From assembly GCF_047634455.1 (NCBI RefSeq), contig NZ_JBLIAI010000004.1, positions 59,619 through 123,618 on the forward strand: a stretch of 64,000 nt of DNA, read 5' to 3'. This document shows, piece after piece, positions 27,547 through 36,861 of this stretch. How positions within the stretch are numbered: the stretch's first letter is position 1; each line of letters starts with the position of its first letter. The notes under the pieces were generated by a model. The model worked only from the letters and a program-made list of their open reading frames with translations. It was not told the DNA's origin and did no database searches. Source of the stretch: Maritalea sp047634455 (GTDB lineage Bacteria; Pseudomonadota; Alphaproteobacteria; Rhizobiales; Devosiaceae). The position numbers and the translations under genes were made by a program.

Positions 27547-30500
27547 TTACAGATCCACTTCGATCTCACCATTTGCAGCCGCCGCGCGCGATTGGCAGAG
27601 AATTATCGAGGTCTCTTTTTGTTTCTTCGACAGCACAAAATCTCTATGTTCCACCTCACCCGACACCAAACCGCATTTGCACACGCCGCAAATGCCATCC
27701 GAACATTTCACATCCACATGGATGCCATTTTCGGCCAAAACATCGGTTGCGGTTTTGTCCGCAGGCACCTCAAAGCTTTTGCCTGATTTCACAAGTTTTA
27801 GCGTGAATGGATGGTTTTCATAATCCGGCAATTCAGGCACGTTGAAATATTCGATATGCCGCTCTTCTTCTGCAAAGCCTTGCCGCTCGGCCGCTTCCAT
27901 CACCGATTGCATGTAGCGCTCGGGCCCGCATGTATAAACATGTGCGCCCACAACATATTCGCCAAGCTCCGCATCCAAGTCCGCACGACTGCCTTCGTCG
28001 CTAAAATGGAGATTGACACGATCTGCCCAGTCCGCTGCCGCCAAATCCGCTAGGTATCCTGCAGTGGAGCGAGATGAGCAGGAATAATGGACAACAAAAT
28101 CTGCTCCAATTGCATGCAGCCGATGCGCCATTGCAATCATCGGCGTGATGCCAATGCCACCGCCCATCAAATAGGTTTTGTTGGCCGTCTCATCCAATGG
28201 AAAATGATTGATTGGTTTTGAAACAAAAATCTTGCGTCCAACTGTGAAAATTCGGTGGAGTAAAGCAGAACCGCCGCGACCCTCATCCTCTCGTAAAACG
28301 CCGATTTGATATTTGGAACGATCACTTGGATCACCCGACATAGAATATTGTCGCAAAAACTCTGGTGCGACCACAATGTCCAAATGCGCGCCCGCAGTCC
28401 ATTCAGGCAAATCGTCGCCAATGATCGACGAGAACTCATATTTGGTAACGCCGTCGGTCATTTTCTCAGCTTTAGTAATTTCAACCCGAACAACTGGCGC
28501 ATCACCTTCAATCTTATACTCGTGTGCCAAACCATCCGTTTCGCCCACTGCCAGTTTGGCTTGGTATTGCTTTGCGGTAATCATGGCTTGATAGGCTTCG
28601 ATCCCCTTTTCGCGATCCATCGGGAACGGAAACGGCCAAGGGTGAGGCGCAAGATTGGCGGGATATACCGCCAAGGTTTGATCTTCAAATTTCAGATCGA
28701 GATCTTTTTGCAAGTCCCGTTTATTCACCTTATGGGCGGTGGGCCGGTAGCCACCATCGTCCTGAATTTCGAGGTCCCACCACCATTTTTTAATCTCATT
28801 GCGCTCACCATTGCCAACAAAATCGTCAAGCTTGGCCAAAGCGGGCGCAGCCTTTGGCACGTTCATTGCGACCCAGCGAAAAGGAGCCTCAGCAAATATG
28901 CCTTCTAAATTCCAAGGACAGGTTTTCATACAGCGCCCACACATCGCGCCCCCTTCGTTGGTGATCCGGTAGGTCGTGCATTTTTGGCTGTCAGACTTCC
29001 ACGTCTCATAGCCATTAAACATCAATTTTGGCCCCGCAGTAATCGCCCCAGCCGGACATTCGCGCGCACATTTGTTGCAACTCTCGCAGAACTGCTGCAA
29101 CCCAAACGAAATCGGTTTGTCATGCGCCATCGGCATGTCGGTCGTAACAACGCCTGACTTCAAGCGCGGCCCCAGAAACGGGTTAAGAATAACCTCGCCG
29201 ATCCGGCTAACCTCACCAAGCCCGGACAACAGCAAAAGCGGCGGTTGCAACACCTCGCCATCCATCACAGAATGGGCTTTGGCTTTGTAACCAAGTCGAC
29301 GAATTTGTTTGGCAACAATGCTGCCGAAAATCGAAAACCGCAGATAGGCTCGCATGGACTGCGAAACCGCAATCCAATCATCGCCCGATGCGCCTTCCAT
29401 GGTTTCATAGCCCTGATCAATCACCATTGAAATCGCTTGATCATGCGGGGGGATTATTGGCTCGCCCGTCGCATCGTGGGAATACCACGTCCATTCTGGA
29501 CAGCGAGACACCCCAACCGCGTCGACCCCCAAAAAGTATGACATCGCTTTGATATTTTCGGCATTGGTGTTCGGGTTTTTCGTAGCCGCAGTGGCCGTTG
29601 CCTCTTGGCCGCCATCCTGCAACAAAACAAATGCGCCAAGCCCGCGCCGCTGCGCCATCGACGGGGCTGTTTTGCGAACATAATGGCCGTTGCGCGACGC
29701 CTGCTGGTTTTTCTTTCCCATATCGCCGAACAATGAGCGCGCAAACATATCTGTCCGTTTGGGTACCCGCGGCACACGGTCTTCATCGATAAAGGTTGTC
29801 GGCTTGTCTTGGCGTTTTAACGTTTCAAACGGATGCATTCCATCAACAAACCGTCGATTTTTGTACGGATCAAGATTGGCGGCGCTTTTTGCGGTCCCTA
29901 CCCCAAATTTCCAGGCAAACCCATGGGTTTTGGATTTCGGCTGCTCCGCAAATGGCACCAAAGGCAAATCATGCGCAAACTCAAACTCGGTGGTTACCGC
30001 CGCAATTGAAAACCGCGTACCAAGATATGGATTGTAGAGTTCTCCATTTTCAATCGTCGCTAAACCGGATGCAACTGCCAGTCGGTTGAGGTCCACATCA
30101 GATGTTGAATGGCCATGCGCCCGCGCTTCATAGCCTAACAAGCGCAAATACTGCGCCAAAATGACTGCCGTTTCCATGCTCCGCAATGCGGATCTGGCAT
30201 GGCCCGCCCCCTTCAACCATACGCTTCCAGGTTCATCTTGACGGACTTCACGCGGTTGCTCGACCAAAAATACCAGCGCGTGTTTATGCCCCAACATCTC
30301 CTTGGGTGGCGCGTTCATTGCGTCACGCAAATCTGCCATGATGACGTCAACGCCAGAAGCTAAGGATTTGGTTTGGTTTGTTCTTAGTTTTTCTGCGAGC
30401 GCATCAATGTCGGGATTGCGAAACGGCTGAGCGAGCAACAGTTCCGGGCCAAATGAACAGGTTGCCGCCATCGAAACATCACAAAAATACCCGAACGCCT

Positions 30501-30771
30501 TCATGTGGTTTTGCCGCTCTCTCAGATCATTCGGCACTTCCGCTTTGGCCTTGTTGATCAGCCCGTCACGAATGGCGTCCAGCATGGCTTGCGCTTCGCT
30601 CATGGCATTGACAATGTTTTCTGGCGAATTCTCATCGACAAAATTCAACTGTTCACAAACAGGAACATTCGAAAAATCTGTTACACCAGAAGCAGCACGT
30701 TCAAGCCGTTCCAGTGGGAATGGACCTAAATGTACTGGACGATGTTTGTCGGAGAAATACTTCATACTCAA
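27547..30771 (-). CDS. Catabolic reductive dehalogenase fused to its own flavin/2Fe-2S reductase
   Basis: A 1074-residue protein of the NpRdhA/BhbA type. Residues about 90-275 and 405-560 are two copies of the cobalamin-binding reductase fold (for example LGYEARAH at 212 against LGYKAKAH at 493; NPYLGTR against NPFLGPR). Residues 562-620 bind two 4Fe-4S clusters (CESCNKCARECP; second cluster around CGRCMKTCPW). Residues 755-975 form an FMN/NAD reductase (RQYSMSGD at 807, GGGIGITP near 870). Residues 1023-1059 bind a plant-type 2Fe-2S cluster (CSDGICGVCKC, then ILC). There is no Tat signal, so it is cytoplasmic and uses NAD(P)H. Tyr430 (WTWYSHD) and Lys488 are candidate active-site residues. 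Known relatives remove bromine or chlorine from hydroxybenzoates; the substrate here is not known. Confidence 0.9.
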   Translation of the reverse strand: MSMKYFSDKHRPVHLGPFPLERLERAASGVTDFSNVPVCEQLNFVDENSPENIVNAMSEAQAMLDAIRDGLINKAKAEVPNDLRERQNHMKAFGYFCDVSMAATCSFGPELLLAQPFRNPDIDALAEKLRTNQTKSLASGVDVIMADLRDAMNAPPKEMLGHKHALVFLVEQPREVRQDEPGSVWLKGAGHARSALRSMETAVILAQYLRLLGYEARAHGHSTSDVDLNRLAVASGLATIENGELYNPYLGTRFSIAAVTTEFEFAHDLPLVPFAEQPKSKTHGFAWKFGVGTAKSAANLDPYKNRRFVDGMHPFETLKRQDKPTTFIDEDRVPRVPKRTDMFARSLFGDMGKKNQQASRNGHYVRKTAPSMAQRRGLGAFVLLQDGGQEATATAATKNPNTNAENIKAMSYFLGVDAVGVSRCPEWTWYSHDATGEPIIPPHDQAISMVIDQGYETMEGASGDDWIAVSQSMRAYLRFSIFGSIVAKQIRRLGYKAKAHSVMDGEVLQPPLLLLSGLGEVSRIGEVILNPFLGPRLKSGVVTTDMPMAHDKPISFGLQQFCESCNKCARECPAGAITAGPKLMFNGYETWKSDSQKCTTYRITNEGGAMCGRCMKTCPWNLEGIFAEAPFRWVAMNVPKAAPALAKLDDFVGNGERNEIKKWWWDLEIQDDGGYRPTAHKVNKRDLQKDLDLKFEDQTLAVYPANLAPHPWPFPFPMDREKGIEAYQAMITAKQYQAKLAVGETDGLAHEYKIEGDAPVVRVEITKAEKMTDGVTKYEFSSIIGDDLPEWTAGAHLDIVVAPEFLRQYSMSGDPSDRSKYQIGVLREDEGRGGSALLHRIFTVGRKIFVSKPINHFPLDETANKTYLMGGGIGITPMIAMAHRLHAIGADFVVHYSCSSRSTAGYLADLAAADWADRVNLHFSDEGSRADLDAELGEYVVGAHVYTCGPERYMQSVMEAAERQGFAEEERHIEYFNVPELPDYENHPFTLKLVKSGKSFEVPADKTATDVLAENGIHVDVKCSDGICGVCKCGLVSGEVEHRDFVLSKKQKETSIILCQSRAAAANGEIEVDL

Positions 30772-30779
30772 AGTTCCAT

Positions 30780-31850
30780 TTACAGCGAAGCAGTGTTCGC
30801 ACTCATTTCTTCGACAAGCCGAACAACGGCGTTTGCCGCAAAGATACAGTCTTTTTCATCAACCCCAAGGTGGCTAACCAGCCGTATAGTTCTGTTGTCC
30901 AAAGCATTCACCAAGACACCATGTTCTTTAAGGGCTGCCACCAAACTGAAAGCACTAATTGCCCATTCATTGAGCTTAAAAACCACAATGTTGGTGCACA
31001 CTGAGCTCACGTCCAACTCGATATATTGACTTTCATTTACAAGCCTTGCCATTTGCCCTGCATGGGCATGATCTTCAAATAGCCGCGCGATATTGTTCTT
31101 CAACGCAAAGCGCCCGGCAGCGGCGTAATAGCCAGTTTGCCGCATCGCGCCGCCCAACATTCGTCTTTGCCGAATGGCGGACTGAATAAAATCAGCATTC
31201 CCCGCCAAAACGGAACCACCCGGCGCGCCAAGTCCTTTTGACATTGAGACCATCACAGCATCAAACGGCGCTGCCAACGCGGCAACACTTTGCCCGCCAA
31301 ATATTGCAGCGTTCCACAAACGCGCACCATCAAGGTAACTGAAAACGCCAGCGCTTTTTGCCAAATCGCAAATTGCGATGAGCACCTCAAAATCAAAAAC
31401 TCCACCTCCACACCGATTGTGCGTATTTTCAACTTGAACCATCGTTGTTGGCGGATATATGTGGTGATTACGCGGTTTGATGGCATCTTCAAAATCACTT
31501 GCCGCAAACCGACCAGCACTACCGATTTCGGTGAACTGCACACTAGCATTTGCTGCACCTGCGCCAGCCTCGTGCCAAACCGCGTGGCTTTGCGTCGAAA
31601 CGATAACATCGTCGCCCGGGTTGGTGGCGACACGCAGCGCAATTTGATTGGCCATTGTTCCAGAGGGCACCCAAAGCGCGGACTCTTTGCCTAGCTCTTG
31701 GGCAATTTCTTCCTGCAACAAATTGGTTTCGCGATCATCCTGGTATTGGTCGTCGCCCACTTCAGCAGCCATCATCCCAGCCAACATATTGACGCAGGGC
31801 TTGGCGACAGCATCTGAGCGCAGATCAATTAAATTTTTGGCTTTTTTCAC
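30780..31850 (-). CDS. Low-specificity threonine aldolase family protein (PLP lyase)
   Basis: A 356-residue PLP enzyme. The N-terminal IDLRSDAVAKPC and EVGDDQYQDD are family hallmarks, PSGTMANQIAL binds phosphate, and the PLP Lys is in VSMSKGLGAPGGS. The family cleaves beta-hydroxy amino acids such as threonine or phenylserine to glycine and an aldehyde. It lies 8 nt before the reductive dehalogenase and 23 nt after the MarR gene, so it is in one operon with both. That suggests a beta-hydroxy amino acid, perhaps aryl-substituted, or its aldehyde in the pathway. That role is inferred. Confidence 0.88.
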   Translation of the reverse strand: MKKAKNLIDLRSDAVAKPCVNMLAGMMAAEVGDDQYQDDRETNLLQEEIAQELGKESALWVPSGTMANQIALRVATNPGDDVIVSTQSHAVWHEAGAGAANASVQFTEIGSAGRFAASDFEDAIKPRNHHIYPPTTMVQVENTHNRCGGGVFDFEVLIAICDLAKSAGVFSYLDGARLWNAAIFGGQSVAALAAPFDAVMVSMSKGLGAPGGSVLAGNADFIQSAIRQRRMLGGAMRQTGYYAAAGRFALKNNIARLFEDHAHAGQMARLVNESQYIELDVSSVCTNIVVFKLNEWAISAFSLVAALKEHGVLVNALDNRTIRLVSHLGVDEKDCIFAANAVVRLVEEMSANTASL

Positions 31851-31873
31851 TCATCCCCCAAATCGATTCGCGA

Positions 31874-32323
31874 CTAGAGACGCATCAGTTTCACGTCTTC
31901 TCCCTCTGTCAGAACATCTATGGCGCTCATCAAAACCCTATAGGTTTCAACATCCAATTTTTGGGCGAAATGATCGTTCAATGCACGCACCAAAATGTGG
32001 CAAGCTTTCATTTTTTCTTCGCCCAATTCTGTCAGCACAACCTCGGTAAAACGCTTGTCATCATAAATACCGCTGCGCTCCACAAACCCCCGCTCCTCCA
32101 TGCTTTTTAGAAGCCTCGAGACCGCAGGTCGCGCAATGCAGATATAGTCCGCCAAGCCCGAGGGAGTATTCACATCTTCCATCCCAACGCCACGCAAAAC
32201 GCACCACATGAGGCGCGTAACGCCGTGTACTGATAGCTGCTTTTCTAGCCGCGCCTCCATAATTCTTGCCAACCGCGTCACCTTAAAACCGACGCGATTA
32301 TGTAACGTATATTCTTCCGCCAA
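31874..32323 (-). CDS. MarR-family transcriptional regulator
   Basis: A 149-residue winged-helix regulator. It has VTRLARIMEARLEKQL, the recognition region LADYICIARPAVSRLLKSME and a wing with the DDKRFTEVVLTELG pattern typical of MarR proteins. The start is TTG 32323 with GGAGG six bases upstream. MarR members often sense aromatic acids or phenols. It is first in the operon with the aldolase and dehalogenase, is divergent from a TRAP transporter, and faces a strong palindrome at 32378-32403. Confidence 0.92.
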   Translation of the reverse strand: MAEEYTLHNRVGFKVTRLARIMEARLEKQLSVHGVTRLMWCVLRGVGMEDVNTPSGLADYICIARPAVSRLLKSMEERGFVERSGIYDDKRFTEVVLTELGEEKMKACHILVRALNDHFAQKLDVETYRVLMSAIDVLTEGEDVKLMRL

Positions 32324-32377
32324 TGCATGCCTCCAAGAATTGAGCTGACAAGCATTATAACATATTCAAATAGACGG

Positions 32378-32403
32378 TTAACATGGATAACTATCTATGT
32401 TAA
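32378..32403. promoter_or_regulatory. Predicted MarR operator in divergent promoter
   Basis: A 26-bp inverted repeat: TTAACATGGATA, AC, TATCTATGTTAA. Eleven of twelve arm positions match. It lies 55 bp from the MarR start and 35 bp from the TRAP binding-protein start, so one bound MarR dimer could control both transcripts. Confidence 0.7.
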
Positions 32404-32437
32404 GTACATATCGTTATTTTTTTGAGGGGGGAGACCA

Positions 32438-33454
32438 ATGAAAACAGTAAGAAACGTATTTGGCGCTGTAGCGTCGGCAACAATTCTGGCCGCAAGTGTG
32501 ACATTTGGGGCGACAGCGGCCAACGCAGCCGAGCTAAAAATCGCGCACTTTATGCCAGCCATGCATCCAATGGACCAAGGCGTAATGTCGCCACTGGCCG
32601 AGGAAATCAATGCCGCCACTGGCGGTGAATTGACCATGCGCATTTACCCGTCTGGTGAATTGGGAAAGGGACCAGTTCAACAGTATAAGCGGGTCGTAAC
32701 CGGCGTTGCCGACATCGTGTTCGGCATTCCAGATTACACGCCGCAGCAATTCGCAAAAACCGGCATGGTGCATATTCCGGGCCTATTCGCCAATGGCACC
32801 GAGGCCACCAACGCATTGTGGGACAATATCGGCCTTATCGAAGATGAGTACGCGCAAACCAAACTGCTTGGCCTTTGGGCAAATAACCCATCTGTTTTGA
32901 TCACCAGCAATAAAGCCGTGCGCACGCTGGCCGACATGCAAGGCATGAAAATTCGCACACCAAACCCTGTGATGGCTGAGCTGGTCAAAGCCTGGGGCGG
33001 CGTTCCAGTATCCATGCCAACAACCGAAACATATAACGCGATGAATACAGGCGTTATAGATGCAGTCATGATTGGTCCATCAGGCATTCGATCATACAAA
33101 CTCAACGAAACCGCAAAGTATGTCACAACAAATATCCCATCAGCTTTGGATAGTTTCTATCTCTTGATGAACAAATCTAGCTGGGACAACCTGAGTGACG
33201 ACCACAAAGCAAAACTGGACGCCCTTACCGGACGTGCAATGAGCTTGCGTGGCGCAAAAGCTTTTTATGATGCAGGCCAGGCTGGCCTTCAACTGGCGAA
33301 AGACAGCGGCGTTGAAATGATTGAAATTGACGCAGCAGCAGACGCGGAATTCCGTGCACAAATGGAAGATACGCTGAACGCATTCATTGACAAAATCGGC
33401 TCCGAAAACGGCGTTGACGCCCACGCGATCGTTGCCGCGCTTGGCAGTAAATAA
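32438..33454 (+). CDS. TRAP transporter substrate-binding protein (DctP family)
   Basis: A 338-residue periplasmic binding protein with a Sec signal (MKTVRNVFGAVASATILAAS, cleaved after ANA). The mature part begins AELKIAHFMP. The Arg that binds the ligand carboxylate is in MQGMKIRTPNP, and NAMNTGVIDAVM follows. ATG 32438 has a GGGGGGAG ribosome site. It is the first gene of a complete TRAP operon divergent from the MarR-aldolase-dehalogenase operon, so it probably captures the carboxylated substrate of that pathway. Confidence 0.92.
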   Translation: MKTVRNVFGAVASATILAASVTFGATAANAAELKIAHFMPAMHPMDQGVMSPLAEEINAATGGELTMRIYPSGELGKGPVQQYKRVVTGVADIVFGIPDYTPQQFAKTGMVHIPGLFANGTEATNALWDNIGLIEDEYAQTKLLGLWANNPSVLITSNKAVRTLADMQGMKIRTPNPVMAELVKAWGGVPVSMPTTETYNAMNTGVIDAVMIGPSGIRSYKLNETAKYVTTNIPSALDSFYLLMNKSSWDNLSDDHKAKLDALTGRAMSLRGAKAFYDAGQAGLQLAKDSGVEMIEIDAAADAEFRAQMEDTLNAFIDKIGSENGVDAHAIVAALGSK

Positions 33455-33456
33455 AT

Positions 33457-33951
33457 ATGTCAAAGCAAGACTTTGGCGCGTCAATCCAGAAAAGCTCTGG
33501 CTGGCGCAACTGGGTCGAGGTGCCGCTTGTCATAAGCGGCGCCTTGATCATTTTCGCCTTGATGGGACTGTCCGTTTCAGACGCATTACTTCGGTCGTTT
33601 TTCAACAAACCGGTTTTCGGGGCGAACGATTACGCCCAGATATTGCTGTCGTTCGCGGTAGCAGCAAGTTTCCCATTGTGCGTGATCGCGGGCAGATTGA
33701 TTGCCATTGATACTTTGGTGCTGATGATGCCTAAACCCGTGCAATATTGGCTTGATTGGCTGGTAACAGCTCTCGGGGCAATCATGCTGGGTTACGTGGC
33801 TTGGCGCGCTTTTTTTAATGCGTTAGAGGCGGCAACGTTTGGCGAGGCAACCCTGCTTTTGCAGCTGCCCTATGGCCCTTCATATTATGCGGTAGCTGCA
33901 GGCTGTGGCGTATCCGCGGTCCTTGTTGTTTTAGAAAGAGTATTGCGATGA
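33457..33951 (+). CDS. TRAP transporter small permease (DctQ)
   Basis: A 164-residue protein with four membrane segments (starting about residues 23, 55, 90 and 138) and the DctQ-type ANDYAQILLSFAVAASFP segment. It starts 2 nt after the binding-protein stop, and its stop overlaps the DctM start (ATGA). Pairs with DctM. Confidence 0.9.
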   Translation: MSKQDFGASIQKSSGWRNWVEVPLVISGALIIFALMGLSVSDALLRSFFNKPVFGANDYAQILLSFAVAASFPLCVIAGRLIAIDTLVLMMPKPVQYWLDWLVTALGAIMLGYVAWRAFFNALEAATFGEATLLLQLPYGPSYYAVAAGCGVSAVLVVLERVLR

Positions 33952-35255
33952 GCCCGGAACTCTATGGCGTCTTGGGCTTCGCCGCCCTATTCATATTTTT
34001 GGCGATAGGCACACCTGTTGCTGTTGCTTTGCTCATTGTTGGTTTTGTTGGCACGATTTTGCTGTCTGGATTTCAAGCCGCTGCATTCACCCTAAGTGGG
34101 CAGGCATTTGCAACCGTTACCGTTTATGAATTGACGATTATTCCGCTGTTCATTCTGATGGGAAACTTGGCTTCATCCGCTGGGTTGAGCCGCGATTTGT
34201 TCGAAGCCGCGCACAAGATCATTGGCCACTTCAAAGGCGGTCTAGCCGCCGCAACAATTGTCGGTTGCGCAGGATTTGCAGCTCTGTCCGGCTCTTCAAT
34301 AGCCTCAGCAATCACGATGGGTAAAGTGGCATATCCAGAGATGCGGCGTTTCAATTATGGCGCACGTTTGGCCACCGGATCAATCGCTGCGGGCGGGACA
34401 CTTGGCATTCTCATTCCACCATCCACTGGCTTTGTAATCTACGCCGTACTGACCGAGGAATCGATTGGACGCTTGTTTATGGCAGGCGTATTGCCGGGCA
34501 TTTTGCTCACGACGATGTTTTTGGTCGCCATTTCGATTGTCACATTCTTTTGGCCCGAAGAGGGGCCACGCGGCCCCAAATTCAGCACCAGGGAAAAACT
34601 AACAAGCTTGGTGCGGGCAACCGGAATCGGCATCATCATATTCATCACTATCGGCGGCATTTATACGGGCTTTTTCACGCCTGTGGAGGCGGCTGGCGTA
34701 GGCGCGTTCTTCGCGTTGGTCATGCTGATCATCCGTGGCAAGTGCGACGCCAAAACGCTATACGATGTGAGTGCGGAAACGCTAAAAACCACAGGCATGG
34801 CCTTCTTCATCTTGGTCGGCGCAAATGTGTTCAGCCCGTTCGTTTCGCTATCGCACTTGCCTGAAACAATAGCCAATGGCATGACGGGTTTGGCGCTAGG
34901 CACCTACGGCACACTGGCCATTATTTTGCTTGGTTACGTGATTTTGGGCATGTTCATCGAAGGGCTTTCGCTGCTCGTCATAACGCTGCCAATTGTGTTT
35001 CCATTGGTCGTCGGCATGGGTTTTGACCCGATATGGCTCGGCGTCGTTATGGTTATCGTATTGGAAATGGGGCTTATTTCACCGCCCGTCGGGGTCAATG
35101 TCTTTATTGTAAAAAGCGTTGTCGCTGATGTAAAGATTGAGACAATTTTTGCCGGTATCATGCCCTTTTGGCTTGCAATGATCGTCACACTGGCACTGAT
35201 CGTGATCTTCCCAGAAATCGCACTTTTACTGCCAAATGCGATGTTCAACAATTAG
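33948..35255 (+). CDS. TRAP transporter large permease (DctM)
   Basis: A 435-residue membrane protein with the DctM motifs GSSIASAITMGKVAYPEM, GGTLGILIPPSTGFVIYAVL and SPPVGVNVFIVKSV. About twelve hydrophobic segments. ATG 33948 overlaps the DctQ stop by four bases. Completes the TRAP importer next to the dehalogenase operon. Confidence 0.93.
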   Translation: MSPELYGVLGFAALFIFLAIGTPVAVALLIVGFVGTILLSGFQAAAFTLSGQAFATVTVYELTIIPLFILMGNLASSAGLSRDLFEAAHKIIGHFKGGLAAATIVGCAGFAALSGSSIASAITMGKVAYPEMRRFNYGARLATGSIAAGGTLGILIPPSTGFVIYAVLTEESIGRLFMAGVLPGILLTTMFLVAISIVTFFWPEEGPRGPKFSTREKLTSLVRATGIGIIIFITIGGIYTGFFTPVEAAGVGAFFALVMLIIRGKCDAKTLYDVSAETLKTTGMAFFILVGANVFSPFVSLSHLPETIANGMTGLALGTYGTLAIILLGYVILGMFIEGLSLLVITLPIVFPLVVGMGFDPIWLGVVMVIVLEMGLISPPVGVNVFIVKSVVADVKIETIFAGIMPFWLAMIVTLALIVIFPEIALLLPNAMFNN

Positions 35256-35298
35256 CCATAAAATGAAGCGCCGCTACGACAAAAACCTTGCAAACTTC

Positions 35299-36030
35299 CT
35301 ACACTGAATAGCGTGGCAGCTTATGAAAAGCCTCTTTTAGCGCAGCACCCCAGCCGGTTGAAATGCTTTGATATATCGCATCACCCACCTCAACACGTTT
35401 TTGTCGACCCAGGTCAAAACTGTCATTCTCATAAACAAGAATATCAATTGGCAACCCGACCGAAAGATTGGATTTAATTGTTGAGTCAAACGAAACCAGC
35501 AACAGTTTTACAGCATCATCAAAGCTCATGTCCGCATCATATGCCCGCACAAGAATGGGCTTGCCATATTTCGTTTCGCCAATTTGAAAAAATGGGGTGT
35601 CCTCAGTAACTTCGATAAAGTTACCCTCTGGGTAAATCAGAAAAATCGTCGGTTTACCATCCTTCACCTGACCCGCAAGAATTACCGACGCTCGAAATTG
35701 ATCATCAGATGTCTGCCCGTTTGGGCTGCTATCCGCGATAACTTCTTTCAAAGTTTCGCCAACAAGTCGGGCAACCTGAAACATTGAGGGCTGACGCAGA
35801 ATGCTAGGATCACGCTCTTCAACCGTTTTCGAGCGCTCTTCCAACAGACTAATCATCGCCTGTGTCGTTGCAAGATTACCGGCAGTCATAATTGTGAAGG
35901 CGCATTCGCCCGGAACAAACCAGGTGAACATTTTTCTGCTCACCGAAAAATTATCTACCCCAGCACTGGTGCGCGTGTCGGCCATCAAAACCAGGCCATG
36001 GTTTAACCGCATGCCAACACAATATGTCAT
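35299..36030 (-). CDS. Anbu, proteasome-type N-terminal nucleophile protease
   Basis: A 243-residue member of the bacterial proteasome homologue Anbu family. After Met removal the N-terminus is Thr2, the expected nucleophile, followed by YCVGMRLNHGLVLMADTRTS and AGVDNF. Asp18 and Lys33-type partners of the Ntn site are at the expected places (ADTRTSAG, SRKMF). It is the last gene of a four-gene operon with a circularly permuted ATP-grasp protein, an alpha-E protein and a transglutaminase-like protein, the standard Anbu neighbourhood. Anbu assembles as open helical rings; its natural substrate is not established. Confidence 0.92.
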   Translation of the reverse strand: MTYCVGMRLNHGLVLMADTRTSAGVDNFSVSRKMFTWFVPGECAFTIMTAGNLATTQAMISLLEERSKTVEERDPSILRQPSMFQVARLVGETLKEVIADSSPNGQTSDDQFRASVILAGQVKDGKPTIFLIYPEGNFIEVTEDTPFFQIGETKYGKPILVRAYDADMSFDDAVKLLLVSFDSTIKSNLSVGLPIDILVYENDSFDLGRQKRVEVGDAIYQSISTGWGAALKEAFHKLPRYSV

Positions 36031-36063
36031 CTACTCAATCCAAAAAGGTTTCTTCACCTCTAT

Positions 36064-36861
36064 CTACTGCTGCACTTGCAAAGATACAATCATTGATTCA
36101 TCCGAGTTCCCAAGCCGCATCCCTTTGATTGGAGCCGCATCGCGGGCATCGCGTCCCACAGCAAGGCGAACATATTTTTCGTCCGGCGCAACCCCGTTCG
36201 ATACATCAAAGCCAACCCAGCCCAAATCGTCCACATGCACCTCGGCCCAAGCATGGCTGGCGTCCTGATCAACTTGCTCATTGATCATCAAATACCCGCT
36301 CACATACCGCGTTGGGATACCGGCTAATCGAGCAGCGGATGCAAAAATGTGCGCATGATCTTGGCAGACGCCATTCCCCATCACCAAAGCGTCTTCAGCT
36401 TTCGTTTCAGCGTCTGTTGCACCGACTTTATAAGGTGCCGCTTCCAAAAGAGCAGCGGACAGTGCGTGCAGCCCAGACAGCGGATCGCTGCTCTGATCAA
36501 TGATTTTCGATAGAGCCCGAATTTTGGGCCCTGGACTTGTTAAGGACGTGGCTTGCAAAAAATGCCAAAGCGGCGCGCGACCATAAACTTTGCCGATAAT
36601 GCCGTTTGAATCATGGGTTGTCACTGAACCTGTCGCGGTAACCGACAATGTTTGCGTGCCGGGCAAAGTGCTCACCAGGTCAGTGTGATTGCCATAATGG
36701 TCTTGATAGCTAGCTTCAATCTGACCGCCATCTACAATAAGGTCCCAAGAACCAACATCTTGGTTATTGGTACTCAGTGGCCGCAAATGCACACGTTGCA
36801 GAGCATAGTCAACCGGCTGATCATAGCGATAGAGTGTGGTATGAGATATCTGGAGTTGCAT
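36064..36861 (-). CDS. Transglutaminase-like cysteine protease family protein
   Basis: A 265-residue protein. The N-terminal bacterial transglutaminase-associated domain (about 1-100) opens LQISHTTLYRYDQPV. The catalytic core has Cys in GNGVCQDHAHIF, His in ASHAWAEVHVDD and Asp in FDVSNG. In Anbu operons this protein is thought to transfer or hydrolyse peptide bonds. ATG 36861 abuts the alpha-E stop. Confidence 0.92.
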   Translation of the reverse strand: MQLQISHTTLYRYDQPVDYALQRVHLRPLSTNNQDVGSWDLIVDGGQIEASYQDHYGNHTDLVSTLPGTQTLSVTATGSVTTHDSNGIIGKVYGRAPLWHFLQATSLTSPGPKIRALSKIIDQSSDPLSGLHALSAALLEAAPYKVGATDAETKAEDALVMGNGVCQDHAHIFASAARLAGIPTRYVSGYLMINEQVDQDASHAWAEVHVDDLGWVGFDVSNGVAPDEKYVRLAVGRDARDAAPIKGMRLGNSDESMIVSLQVQQ

